Shown piece by piece: positions 48,694-57,802 of a stretch of DNA of 64,000 nt (the first letter of the stretch is position 1; every line of letters starts with the position of its first letter). The stretch covers positions 3,775,885 through 3,839,884 of the forward strand of contig NC_079427.1 in the NCBI RefSeq assembly GCF_026213295.1, read 5' to 3'. The notes beneath the pieces are model-generated. The model was not told the DNA's origin and made no database searches. It was given only the letters and a program-made list of their open reading frames with translations. The stretch is from Gadus chalcogrammus (Eukaryota > Chordata > Actinopteri > Gadiformes > Gadidae). The position numbers and the translations under genes are program-made.

Positions 48694-49980
48694 AACCCCC
48701 CCTCGCCGACCACAGAGAGACATGACGGGACCCGGGGGGGGGGGGGGGGGGGAGGAGGAAGAGGAGGGGTTCTGACACCGTGATCCTCGTCATCCATCCA
48801 TCAGGAAGTGTTTTTCGCCACGGTTGTATCCATGACGACGTCGGTGGTGTGCGTTCCACATGTGTTGATGGCGTCCGTGGTGGCGTCCGTGGGACACGGT
48901 GGCCTGTGGGGATGTGGTGATGTCTTTATGATGTCATACATCACGCCAGCGTACACTCGCTATGGTCACGGAATGCCAGGCTGTGGTGGGAAGGTTAACA
49001 GCTCGGAAATAGCTGCAAAGGAGTCATATTAGATATATAAACAGCTCAGTTGTAGTATATTTGAGTCTCAAATAGCTTTTGATTGCCTTGTGTCTTATTC
49101 TGGTATATTATTGTACTGGGATTGCGATGCTAACCCTTTTACTATATAATGAAAAAATTAAGCCTAAAAAGAAAAAAATATGTAACTGATAATCTTTATT
49201 TTAACCAGCATCCCGTCCAAACAAATCCCTGCCACTTCAAACATGAATGAATAAAAAAAAACTGAATGATTATAGATAGTTTTTTCTTGATTGAACTTTA
49301 CTTCATAATCATTTCATTTCATTAAATTGTCCTTACCTTCTACCCCCCACATCAGCATCCCTGCCAAATTAAATGGATTGAAAAAACGACTATGTCCAAA
49401 TGTTAAATGAAATACTTATTTGTAATTCTTTAACTGCTATCCCCTCTTCCCCGTCTGATCCAAACCGTCGGTCTGGGTCGGCGGTCTCCTGGTCCTCATT
49501 ATAAAGAGTCCAGGTGCCCTCAAACAGGCATACATCCAGCCCCCCCCCCCCCTCAACCATCCATCATCAATCATGTGGCATGTGGGATGGGATCCGGGGG
49601 CTTTGCTAGCATTGCTGGACATCCCATAATTTACATGACAATGTAAGTGGGAGACCAAGCGGCTGCCAGATGTTTGCCCATTCCCAGGATGTGTGCATTT
49701 CCAGGATTTTTAATTATTAAAAAATATATATTATCTTAGAAGATCCGTCTTTTATTATTTGTGGGTGAAATAATGTGGTCATTTGACGTTTTATAGAGTA
49801 ATCGACTTGAGGGGTCAATCCCAGCCCCTTGTGGCCAAAGATAAACCACTGAGAATCAAACTCTATAGGTCGGTACAATAAATAAAACGGGATTGCTCTT
49901 ATTTGTAGGTAGGTAGTAGTCGTAGAAGTAATCTGATTCAAGTAGAAATAATGACTTTTACTTTTTTTAGATGTAGGACC

Positions 49981-50632
49981 TTCTACCTCGTTGACCAGGG
50001 AGTTGGAGCAGCGTAGCTCATATCTTCTGTGAATCTAACTCGAGCTCTGTTCTCACCTTCTCCCTCCTGGTCTGGTATGGTAGTGCTACCAGCCAGGACA
50101 AACAACAGCTTGAGAGGGTAGTACGCAGGGCCTCTAAAATCATTGGCTGTAGTCTGCCTACCATAGGCTCGCACTATGACACCAGAATTTCCAGGAAAAC
50201 TAGGAAGATCATCTCTGACCCCTCTCATCCAGCACACCACTTATTCACACTCTTACCATCAGGGAGGTGGTACAGAAGCATCAGTATCAGTAAAACATCA
50301 CGCTTTAGGGATAGTACCTATCTACAAGCTATACGCCACTTGAACAAGCACTAAGCACTTTAAGGTCTTTAAGATCTTCATGGTCTATCTCACTTGCAGT
50401 TTTTGCACCACTGTACTGTACTTTACTCTGCGAACCATGCATTGTGTGTTTTTTATGTGTGTTAAGTGTTGTACTCCTTGTTATTTATGTGCCGTTTTGG
50501 CTTTTTGTCTTGTTATGTTGTGTTGTTATGTTGCTGTGTAATACATGTGAGCATACCAAAACAAATTCCTATCAACTGTATTTTATGTATTGTTGAAATG
50601 GCTATAATGAACTTGAACTTGAACTTGAACGT
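49981..50632 (+). mobile_element. 5'-truncated L2-like non-LTR retrotransposon
   Basis: The frame from 49995 to the TAA at 50352-50354 encodes the end of an ORF2/reverse transcriptase protein. Visible peptides are SVLTFSLLVWYGSATSQD, LERVVRRASKIIGCSLPTIG and SDPSHPAHHLFTLLPSGRWY, all typical of the C-terminus of L2/CR1-type elements. A 3' UTR follows, ending in a (TTGAAC)n tail at about 50609-50632. The element is dead on arrival by 5' truncation and inserted about 30 bp from the exon J acceptor. Confidence 0.88.
49995..50354 (+). pseudogene. LINE ORF2 C-terminal fragment
   Basis: 119 codons in one frame without a stop, from the residual RT C-terminal region to a natural-looking TAA. There is no start and no catalytic YxDD region. 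It is a transposon remnant, not a host gene. Confidence 0.8.
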
Positions 50633-50661
50633 ATCGCTCAGACATTATTCTCGTCCCACAG

Positions 50662-50763
50662 GTGACTTCCCTGCTCCTCGCGCAGTGCTGACGGGACACG
50701 ACCACGAGCTGGTGTGTGTGGCAGTTTGTGCCGAGCTGGGCCTGGTCATCAGCGGAGCTAAAG
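50662..50763 (+). CDS. nbea: nbea exon J (WD40)
   Basis: The 102-nt exon encodes DFPAPRAVLTGHDHELVCVA, VCAELGLVISGAK and the first base of Glu, before GTAGGG. The peptide is characteristic of NBEA rather than LRBA. A truncated LINE ends about 30 bp before the acceptor. The exon end with its donor resembles the unit of the minisatellites downstream. Reading on into the intron meets a TAG within four codons. Confidence 0.93.
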
Positions 50764-50940
50764 GTAGGGGCTAGTTCGTCTTCTCTGGTCCAGAACAGTG
50801 AGGCTAAAGCTAGGGGCTAGTTCATCTCCTCTGGTCCAGAACAGTGAGGCTAAAGCTATGGGCTAGTTCATCTTCTCTGGTCCAGAACAGTGAGGCTAAA
50901 GCTATTGGTTAGCTGCCCTGGTGTAGTACAGTGGAGCTAG
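50764..50940. repeat. ~50-bp minisatellite after exon J donor
   Basis: Four copies of a unit with GGGGCTAGTTC, TCTCTGGTCCAGAACAGTGA and GGCTAAAG, starting at the donor itself. Confidence 0.9.
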
Positions 50941-50962
50941 CCTAAAGGTAACTGGGGTTACA

Positions 50963-51030
50963 ATGCCGCCAATCCGACATGCCGCCATTCCGACATGCCC
51001 CCAGTCCAACAGTACCGCCATTCCGACAGT
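50963..51030. repeat. 16-bp repeat CCGCCATTCCGACATG
   Basis: About four imperfect copies. Confidence 0.85.
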
Positions 51031-51643
51031 TTATCAATCAATGGCGCAGACTTCAGGTCAACATTGGGGATCATAAATATTTTGTTCCAATGTGTTCAAC
51101 CAAAAAGTATCCATTTCAACATTATTTATCTGTAATTCATTTGATTAATTCCAAATTTTGTGTGTTACGATAGCAGGGCGTGCACTCCCAGCAGGGCGTG
51201 TGTTCCCAGGGCAAATAATTATACATGCCCTGGGAATGTATAAATATTCTATGAAACTTAAAACTGGACCATTTATTCATTAGAGTTGGATTTAAACTCA
51301 ATGCAGGACCACTATTGGAGTGGATTGGCCGAACATTGGAACAAAATTAATTGTTTGGAGTGCTGCGGCAGAAGGAATCAAGGAATAGGCGCAGTTAACT
51401 TCATATCGGCCCAAAGGCAACGCAATGCGCTTTACAAAGGAGAAAGGGGAGAATGTAGCCCGCTCCAGACCCACCCCTTTCCACACAAATTCTCGAAGGG
51501 GATCAATAAAAATAAACCAACAGTTTTTGCCCATAGAAGGGAAATCATTTAAACATTGACTGTTCTACAATATCCCCAGACCTTTTTTTTTTTACCTATA
51601 GGTTTCCACTAAAAGGGCCCAGTAACTATTCCCTCGCGGGCAA

Positions 51644-51775
<132 letters not shown>

Positions 51776-51810
51776 CATCAACCTTGTAGAGCCGAAAACG
51801 TGACCTCAAT

Positions 51811-52275
51811 GGGCTAGCAGCTCTGGTCCAGAACAGTGGAGCTAAAGGTACGAGCTAGCTGCTCTGGTCCATAACAGTGGAGCTAAACGTACGAGCTAGC
51901 TGCTCTGGTCCAGAACAGTGGAGCTAGACGTACGAGCTAGCTGCTCTGGTCCAGAACAGTGGAGCTAAAGCTATGGGCTAGCTGCTCTGGTCCAGAACAG
52001 TGGAGCTAAAGGTACGGGCTAGCTGCTCTGGTCCAGAACAGTGGAGCTAAAGGTACGTGCTAGCTGCTCTGGTCCAGAACAGTGGAGCTAAACGTACGAG
52101 CTAGCTGCTCTGGTCCAGAACAGTGGAGCTAGACGTACAAGCTAGCTGCTCTGGTCCAGAACAGTGGAGCTAAAGGTACGGGCTAGCTGCTCTGGTCCAG
52201 AACAGTGGAGCTAAAGGTACGGGCTAGCTGCTCTGGTCCAGAACAGTCGAGCTAAAGCTATGGGCTAGCTGCCCT
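51811..52275. repeat. 41-bp minisatellite containing exon-J-donor-like sequence
   Basis: Eleven copies with a 41-bp period (GCTAGCTGCTCTGGTCCAGA, ACAGTGGAGCTAAAGGTACG). The GGAGCTAAAGGTA part equals the last 10 exon bases and first 3 intron bases at the exon J donor. Confidence 0.94.
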
Positions 52276-52609
52276 TCTCTAGCCTGTTAATTATTCTCAA
52301 ATAAAATAAATTTTCACTTCATATTTCGGTCTTAAATTTCGTCTGAGCCGCTCTCAGAGAGTGGGTTAGGTTGCGTCTACTTTAACCAATCCCTCGGCAG
52401 ATAAGGATTACACAATTTATGTAGCTCTGTAGGTGATTTTGAGCTGATAGTTCTGAAAGTTTATTACAAACAGCTTAGCTTGCAGAATGCCTGGAGGCAG
52501 AATCCAAACTGTTGTTTTCTGTTGGTCACCACCCAACGGTACTCAATGAACGCATTTACGTGTTGTTTTTTATGGACGTGTGTGTGTGTGTTTGTACACG
52601 GTTGTTTAG

Positions 52610-52818
52610 AGGGACCGTGCTTAGTGCACACCATCACAGGGGACCTTCTGCGGGCCCTCGAGGGGCCGGACAGCTGCGGGGCCCCCCGCCTGATCACCGT
52701 GTCCAGCGAGGGTCACTGCATCATCTGCTACCAGGGGGGCCCGGGGCAAGGGCACTTCTGTACCTTCAGCATTAACGGAAAACTACTGGCCAGCCTGGAG
52801 CTGGCCGACTCCACCAGG
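52610..52818 (+). CDS. nbea: nbea exon K (WD40)
   Basis: The 209-nt exon completes Glu and encodes GPCLVHTITGDLLRALEGPD, LITVSSEGHCIICYQGG, HFCTFSINGKLLASLELADS and TR, ending in phase 0 before GTAGGT. Compared with mammalian NBEA recalled from memory, the loop after HCIICY (GGPGQGHF) appears a few residues longer. The acceptor (GTTGTTTAG) lies about 20 bp after a short GT run. Confidence 0.93.
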
Positions 52819-52875
52819 GTAGGTCAAGGACGGGCCAATTTATTATTATTATTATTTATTACTTATTACTTATTT

Positions 52876-53424
52876 GGGATTTGCGAAACGCCAGCAGATT
52901 TTGAAAATACACAACTCAAATGGTCCTACCCCCTCTCCTTCGACACTGACTCTGACTCCACCCATTCCAAGTACATGGACGCGCAATCATGCACGAGCGC
53001 GGACACAAATGTGCGAGAGCGAGCCAGGCTAGCTAGGTTGGAGTTTAGGGTTGTCTTCTAGTGCTAGGTCCAAATGTGGATTAGCTAGTTAGCTAGCTCC
53101 AGTAGCTACCGCAGGATAACAACAAACAGAAGCTTGCTCTGGGTCACGAGCTTTGAGTACTGCACGAAGGGGTCACGCGCGGGGAGCGGGGGAGGGGGAG
53201 TGCAGTACGACCGTTTGATTGACGTACTTACTGTCCAATGCCACTCGGTGGTTCTGGAAATCATTGGCTGGAGTTTTTCGAGCCCCGCCCGTTCCACAGA
53301 TGATTGACTTGTTTAATTTTCATGTCAGTACTTCTAACTCAGTGGCTGTAAGTGGGTTATGATAAGGATTTCAAGTAATTTTGCAAAAATGGCCAAAAAA
53401 GAGAATTCCATACCCAACCTTTAA
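52876..53424. mobile_element. TTAA MITE, longer copy with degraded 5' terminus
   Basis: Begins GGGATTTGCGAAACGCCAGC and ends with the intact CCATACCCAACCTTTAA terminus. It matches 31532-31783 at both ends, with about 300 bp of extra internal sequence. The left terminal inverted repeat is not recognisable. Confidence 0.82.
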
Positions 53425-53694
53425 GCTGACCCTAAACTCTGAAACCCAAAGCACACGGCCCTGTCAGGAAAGACGTGAGAAATATTTCTCCTAATTTACG
53501 CACCTGAAATTGACTTGAAAAGCTAGTCTGGAAATACAGCCCCGCTACATTCACACTTTGTGTGCTTTGCTCCCTTCAAGTAATATGATTATATAGCTTT
53601 TTTGGTAACAAAATAAGTGCCAAGCACTTACAATTGCTAGGTTAACCCATTGCAACAAAGTGAGCTGGGATAAGACGCTACACAATGCTAAGTA

Positions 53695-53890
53695 CTATTT
53701 TTAAGTGCCAAGACGTACAACATACAATAACTGCGTACATTTATAGCCATGACGAACAAGATTCAATGAGTGCGTACATTAAGTGCCAGGACGAACAAGA
53801 TACAATAATTGCGTACATTAAGAGCCAGGATGTACAAGATACAATAAGTGTGTACATTGAGTGCCAGGACGTACAACATACAACGCACAA
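53695..53890. repeat. degenerate ~40-bp repeat AAGTGCCAGGACGTACAA
   Basis: Five imperfect copies including ACAATAAGTGCGTACATTAA-like segments. Confidence 0.8.
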
Positions 53891-54050
53891 GTGCTTATGA
53901 GCGGTGTTTTTATGAGAGTTAGGGAGGAGAAGGCCAGACTGAGCCTAGACCCACATCAACCCAAGACAACCCCCAAGTCATGTGTCAGTGTGCGTTTTAT
54001 CGTGTGTTTTTGTAATAAGGCCTGTGTGTTGGTGTGTGTTTGCGTCGCAG

Positions 54051-54202
54051 GCCATCCTGCTGAGCAGTGACGGCCAGAACCTGGTGACGGGGGGAGACCG
54101 AGGGGTGGTGGAGGTGTGGAGGGCATGTGATCTGAAACGCCACTACGTCTACCCTGGCTGCGACGCTGGCATACGAGCCCTGGACCTGTCACATGACCAG
54201 AG
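54051..54202 (+). CDS. nbea: nbea exon L (WD40)
   Basis: The 152-nt exon encodes AILLSSDGQNLVTGGDRGVV, EVWRACDLKRHYVYPGCDAG and IRALDLSHDQ, with AG of the next Arg before GTAGGA. The IRA(M/L)DLSHDQR motif is typical NBEA. A 21-bp minisatellite starts about 20 bp after the donor. Confidence 0.93.
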
Positions 54203-54222
54203 GTAGGAACACACCGCCCGCT

Positions 54223-54600
54223 CACAGACATTGAGGTTTGAACCACAGACGTTGAGGTTTGAACCACAGGCGTTGAGGTTTGAACCACAGAGATTGAGGT
54301 TTGAACCACAGGTGTTGAGGTTTGAACCACAGACGTTGAGGTTTGAACCACAGGCGTTGAGGTTTGAACCACAGACGTTGAGGTTTGACCAACAGAGAAT
54401 GAGGTTTGAACCACAGACATTGAGGTTTGAACCACAGGCGTTGAGGTTTGAACAACAGAGAATGAGGTTTGAACCACAGCCGTTGAGGTTTGAACCACAG
54501 ACGTTGAGGTTTGTACCACAGACGTTGAGGTTTGAACCACAGACATTCAAGTTTGAACCACGGACATGGAGGTTTGAACAACGAACATGGTTTGAAACAC
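54223..54600. repeat. 21-bp minisatellite GAGGTTTGAACCACAGACGTT
   Basis: About 18 copies starting some 20 bp after the exon L donor. The period is a multiple of three and lacks stops in several frames, hence long spurious reading frames on both strands. Confidence 0.95.
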
Positions 54601-55715
54601 ATTCGGGTTTGCAAATACCCTCACCTCTAGACTATCCTGCCAACACGGATGATGTGTTACAGCGAGAACAGACATTGAATTATACATCGATTTGTTTACC
54701 AGGAGTGTGTGTTTTTTTTCTTTGTGTGTCAAGTTGCAAGTTGATTGTTTGCAGATCTCCTGGGGATTTCCATGCATGCCTTTAGAACCCCGGAGCGTTC
54801 CCAAGCGGTGGTCCTCAAATAGAACCCACCGTTGCCATAGAGACTATGGTTCCAGCGGCATGGGTAGAATTCCATCTCATTTGGGATGAAATCAGCCAAT
54901 CACGAGCTCCTACTGCTGTTAAAAGAAAATAAAGTGGATAATAAAAATGGAGTTCTTACTTTATTGTATAAGCCGATGGGTAGTTTTTCCTCTCAATTTA
55001 CTTTCTTATTTAGTTATTTATTAGAGGCTTTTATGCAGTGAATTCAGAGACATTAGATTACGGAGCAGGTTGGCCCGCCACGAGTCTACCTTGCCCATTA
55101 TTTGTTCTGGATTCCATTTAATTGGTTTTGAAGTGTCGAGTTTTAGTCCGATATCTATGACGTTTGGACGGAGGCTGTGACTGTTTCACATTGTGGTGGA
55201 GGTGGACTCCTTGGCTTCCGGGCAGCCTGGTACGTCTGGATCACGTCACCCTGCATGGATTCAATCATGTCCAGAATGAACCATGGACTCCGCCCACTAG
55301 AGCTGTCCCCACTCCCCAACCAACCAATCTGTACCCTCTGAATGTTGGTTTCAGATTAGATTAGAAACTCCACTCATCCCAGGTTGGAAGTGTGGGTTTC
55401 ACAGCAGAAGGTGCAGGACAGCAGTAGAAATAACAGAACGTACAGAAAATGTATACACACTTGGTGAGTTGCAGCAAGGTTAACGTAGACATCCAAAAGT
55501 GTGTGTATGGACGACATTATCTGTGTATTCAGTGTGTGTTCAGATGAGATGACCCACGTGTTTAAGAAACAACAGTAATCAGTTCAGTGCTGTCCCCGGC
55601 CCCAAACACGGACAGGCTTACAGCACAGTGTGAACCAGCTCCTCGGGAACCAGCTCCTCGACCGCTGCCTCGCCAATAAATTACATCTCAGTTGATTTAA
55701 GGTCCCCGGAATTCT

Positions 55716-56105
55716 CTTCCTCCTCCTCTTCCTCCTCCTCCTCCTCCTCCTCCTCCTCCTCCTCCTCCTCCTCCTCCCTCTCCTCCTCTCCTTCGTCGTC
55801 CTGCTCCTCCTTTTCCACCTCCTCCTCTTCCTCCTCCTCCCCTCTGCCCTCCCCTTCGTCGTTGTCGTCCTCCTCCTCTTCCTCCTCCTCCTCTCCTTCA
55901 TCGTCCTGCTCCTCCTTTTCCACCTCCTCCTCTTCCTCCTCCTCCCCTTCATCCTCCTCCTTCCCTCCTTCCTCCCCTACTTCGTCCTCTGCCTCTTCCT
56001 CCTCCTCCCCTTCATCGTCGTCGTCATCGTCGTCCTCCTCCTCCTCCTCCCCTCTGCCCTCCCCTTCGTCGTCCTCCTCCTCCTCTTCCTCCTCCTCCTC
56101 CTGGG
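55716..56105. repeat. polypyrimidine (CTC/TCC)n tract
   Basis: Imperfect CCTCCT with TCGTCGTC interruptions and blocks repeated at about 150-bp spacing (CTGCTCCTCCTTTTCCACCT at 55801 and 55907). The - strand frame of acidic residues is an artefact. Confidence 0.93.
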
Positions 56106-56744
56106 TCTGGCTGTGAGAGGCCCCAGCAGCAGCGAGGGCCGAGCTCCTGGCCCGAGAGGGACAGAGGGTCTTTCTGCTGCCTCTCTGTTCATTGTTCCCC
56201 ACGCTCGGCCCCCAGGGTGTAGCAGTTTAAGGCGACCCTGTGAAATCAGCTGCTCCAGCTCGGGGGCCCCCGGACGCTCCTGGGTGTGGGGAGGACCAAC
56301 GGGAAGGGCCGGCTGGGCGCACGAGAGCCAATGAGAAGCACCCGCTGGACGGCCTGGCGGTGAATGGAGCTCTTCAGCCGGTCACCGAAGCTGGATAATT
56401 AGCCTCCGCCGCGGCGCGCTATGACCTCGCCGCTCTTGACCTTTTTTACTAAACTGATCTTATGCACGGAAACGCTCCGTAACAGGCACAGAGAGATGTC
56501 TATCCGCTGACACACGCACGCCGAGCAGAGCAAGACAGGGTCCTGTCAACAGTCTAATAAAGGAGTTTCTTAATCATGGAAATGGGGTGGAATGCGTACC
56601 TTACCCTTCCTTCCTGGGTGATCGTCGGTGTGTGTGAACCAGAGGAATAACGTGTACATACTTTAACTGCAGTAGTGCTTAACAGCGCTTCATTAATAAG
56701 TAAATCATGCATCCATATATATTGAATACACATGTTTATGTCCT

Positions 56745-56935
56745 ATATATATATATTAGCAGATGCTTTTAACCTAAGTGACTTACAGTACATCAGCATG
56801 TCATTTAGGAGCAGGAGGGGTAAGAGGGCAAATTGCTCAACGATGCCTACAAACCGACTGTGGGCATCGGGACGCGAACCCAGAACCTCAGCTGGGTGTC
56901 AAACCACAGCAACCCATCGACTAGACAACGCTGCT
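56745..56935. mobile_element. SINE-like teleost element
   Basis: AGCAGATGCTTTTAACCTAA, GTGACTTACAGTACATCA, TCATTTAGGAGCAGGAGGGG, then GGGACGCGAACCCAGAACCT and CGACTAGACAACGCTGC follow the order of a common teleost interspersed element. Family name not asserted. Confidence 0.65.
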
Positions 56936-57002
56936 TCAGATATAAAAACAGAGTTCTAAAAATGCTTGTTTAATGTTCTCCTATGCCTCACGTTGTTTCC
57001 AG

Positions 57003-57093
57003 GACCCTGGTGACCGGCATGGCGTCTGGCAGCATCGTGGCGTTCAACATCGACTTCAACCGCTGGCACTGTGAGAAGCACAGCCGCGAATGA
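57003..57093 (+). CDS. nbea: nbea last coding exon M (WD40 C-terminus)
   Basis: The coding part of the terminal exon completes Arg and encodes TLVTGMASGSIVAFNIDFNR, WHCEKHSRE and a TGA stop at 57091-57093. Mammalian NBEA ends in a comparable short tail after DFNRWH, so the C-terminus is complete. A good donor-like site (CAG/GTGAGG) lies 13 bases after the stop, so a spliced 3' UTR is possible. Confidence 0.93.
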
Positions 57094-57103
57094 GGCTGGA
57101 CTC

Positions 57104-57560
57104 CAGGTGAGGAACACCTGAGCTCACCTCCCCAGGTAGAGAGCTAACCACACCCAGAGAGGTAAACCCCTCAACACCTACCCTCACCGGGAAAGGTAGA
57201 AGCCCTTAACATCAACCTCGCCAGGCAGAGAGCTAACTACAGCTCGCAAGGAAGAAACGTCTGAACTCACCTGTGCAGGTAGAAACCCAGGCGTATACCT
57301 GTACAGGTAGAAGCCCCAAGCTGGAAGGGAGGGAGTAACACCTGAACCGGCCTTTTCAGGTGGAATCACTTGAATTCACCTGAACAGGTAGAAACACCTG
57401 AACTCACATGTACAGGTAGAAACCCCTAGCCTTACCTGGAGAAAAAGTGGAAACAAAGACCCTTACCTGTATAGGTAGGAACTCCTACATATTTACTTCA
57501 CCTGGAGAAGCGGTAGAAACACCTGCGGTAGAAACACCTGGCCAGGTAGAGATACATCAC
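57104..57560 (+). repeat. CAGGTAGAAACACCTG minisatellite in nbea 3' UTR
   Basis: About 12 irregular copies (25-40 bp) of units alternating CAGGTAGAAAC and ACCTGAACTCACCTG. The CAGGT/ACCTG halves are inverse complements, giving hairpins. Confidence 0.88.
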
Positions 57561-57796
57561 CTTACTGGCCCAAGTGGAACTACCTTGACTTTCCTGGAGA
57601 AGACATTCGCACCAGATAGCAAAGGTCAGCAGGATGCTACAAAATGTAGCCCTGAAGACGGATCTGGATCTGGTTTGTCATGAGTCTGATATTTGTCCCT
57701 GGAGATTGTATATCAGAAACTTCTACAACTGCTGGCCAAGGGCCAAGTCTGGCAGGTTGTAAATTGGGATTAAGGATTGCCTGAGCTTCATATGTG

Positions 57797-57802
57797 AATA
57801 AA
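57797..57802 (+). terminator. candidate nbea polyadenylation signal AATAAA
   Basis: This canonical hexamer (GTGAATAAAAG) lies about 700 bp after the nbea stop. It is the first clear AATAAA on the + strand after the stop. Usage is unverified. Confidence 0.4.

Larger units (their letters stand above)
52819..54050 (+). other. nbea intron K-L
   Basis: Mainly the larger TTAA MITE copy (52876-53424), followed by a degenerate AAGTGCCAGGACGTACAA repeat (53695-53890). Confidence 0.88.
54203..57002 (+). other. nbea intron L-M
   Basis: 21-bp minisatellite, unique sequence (54.6-55.7 kb), polypyrimidine tract, GC-rich unique block (56.1-56.6 kb) and a SINE-like element. Confidence 0.9.
57094..57802 (+). 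other. nbea: nbea 3' UTR (predicted)
   Basis: The sequence downstream of the stop contains a CAGGTAGAAAC-type minisatellite (57104-57560) and then unique sequence up to an AATAAA hexamer at 57797-57802. The true 3' end may be further downstream, because the flank up to 60.9 kb is AT-rich and holds several other A-rich stretches. Confidence 0.45.

Noticed and set aside
51811..52275. CRISPR-like 41-bp periodic repeat
   Set aside because: Whole unit repeats without variable spacers; ordinary minisatellite in an intron.
54149..54785. Regular repeat peptides on both strands
   Set aside because: 21-bp minisatellite translated without stops; intronic position between two proven exons.
55584..56202. 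Acidic Glu/Asp-rich and basic frames on the - strand
   Set aside because: Compositional product of the CTC/TCC tract, with no conserved flanking domain.
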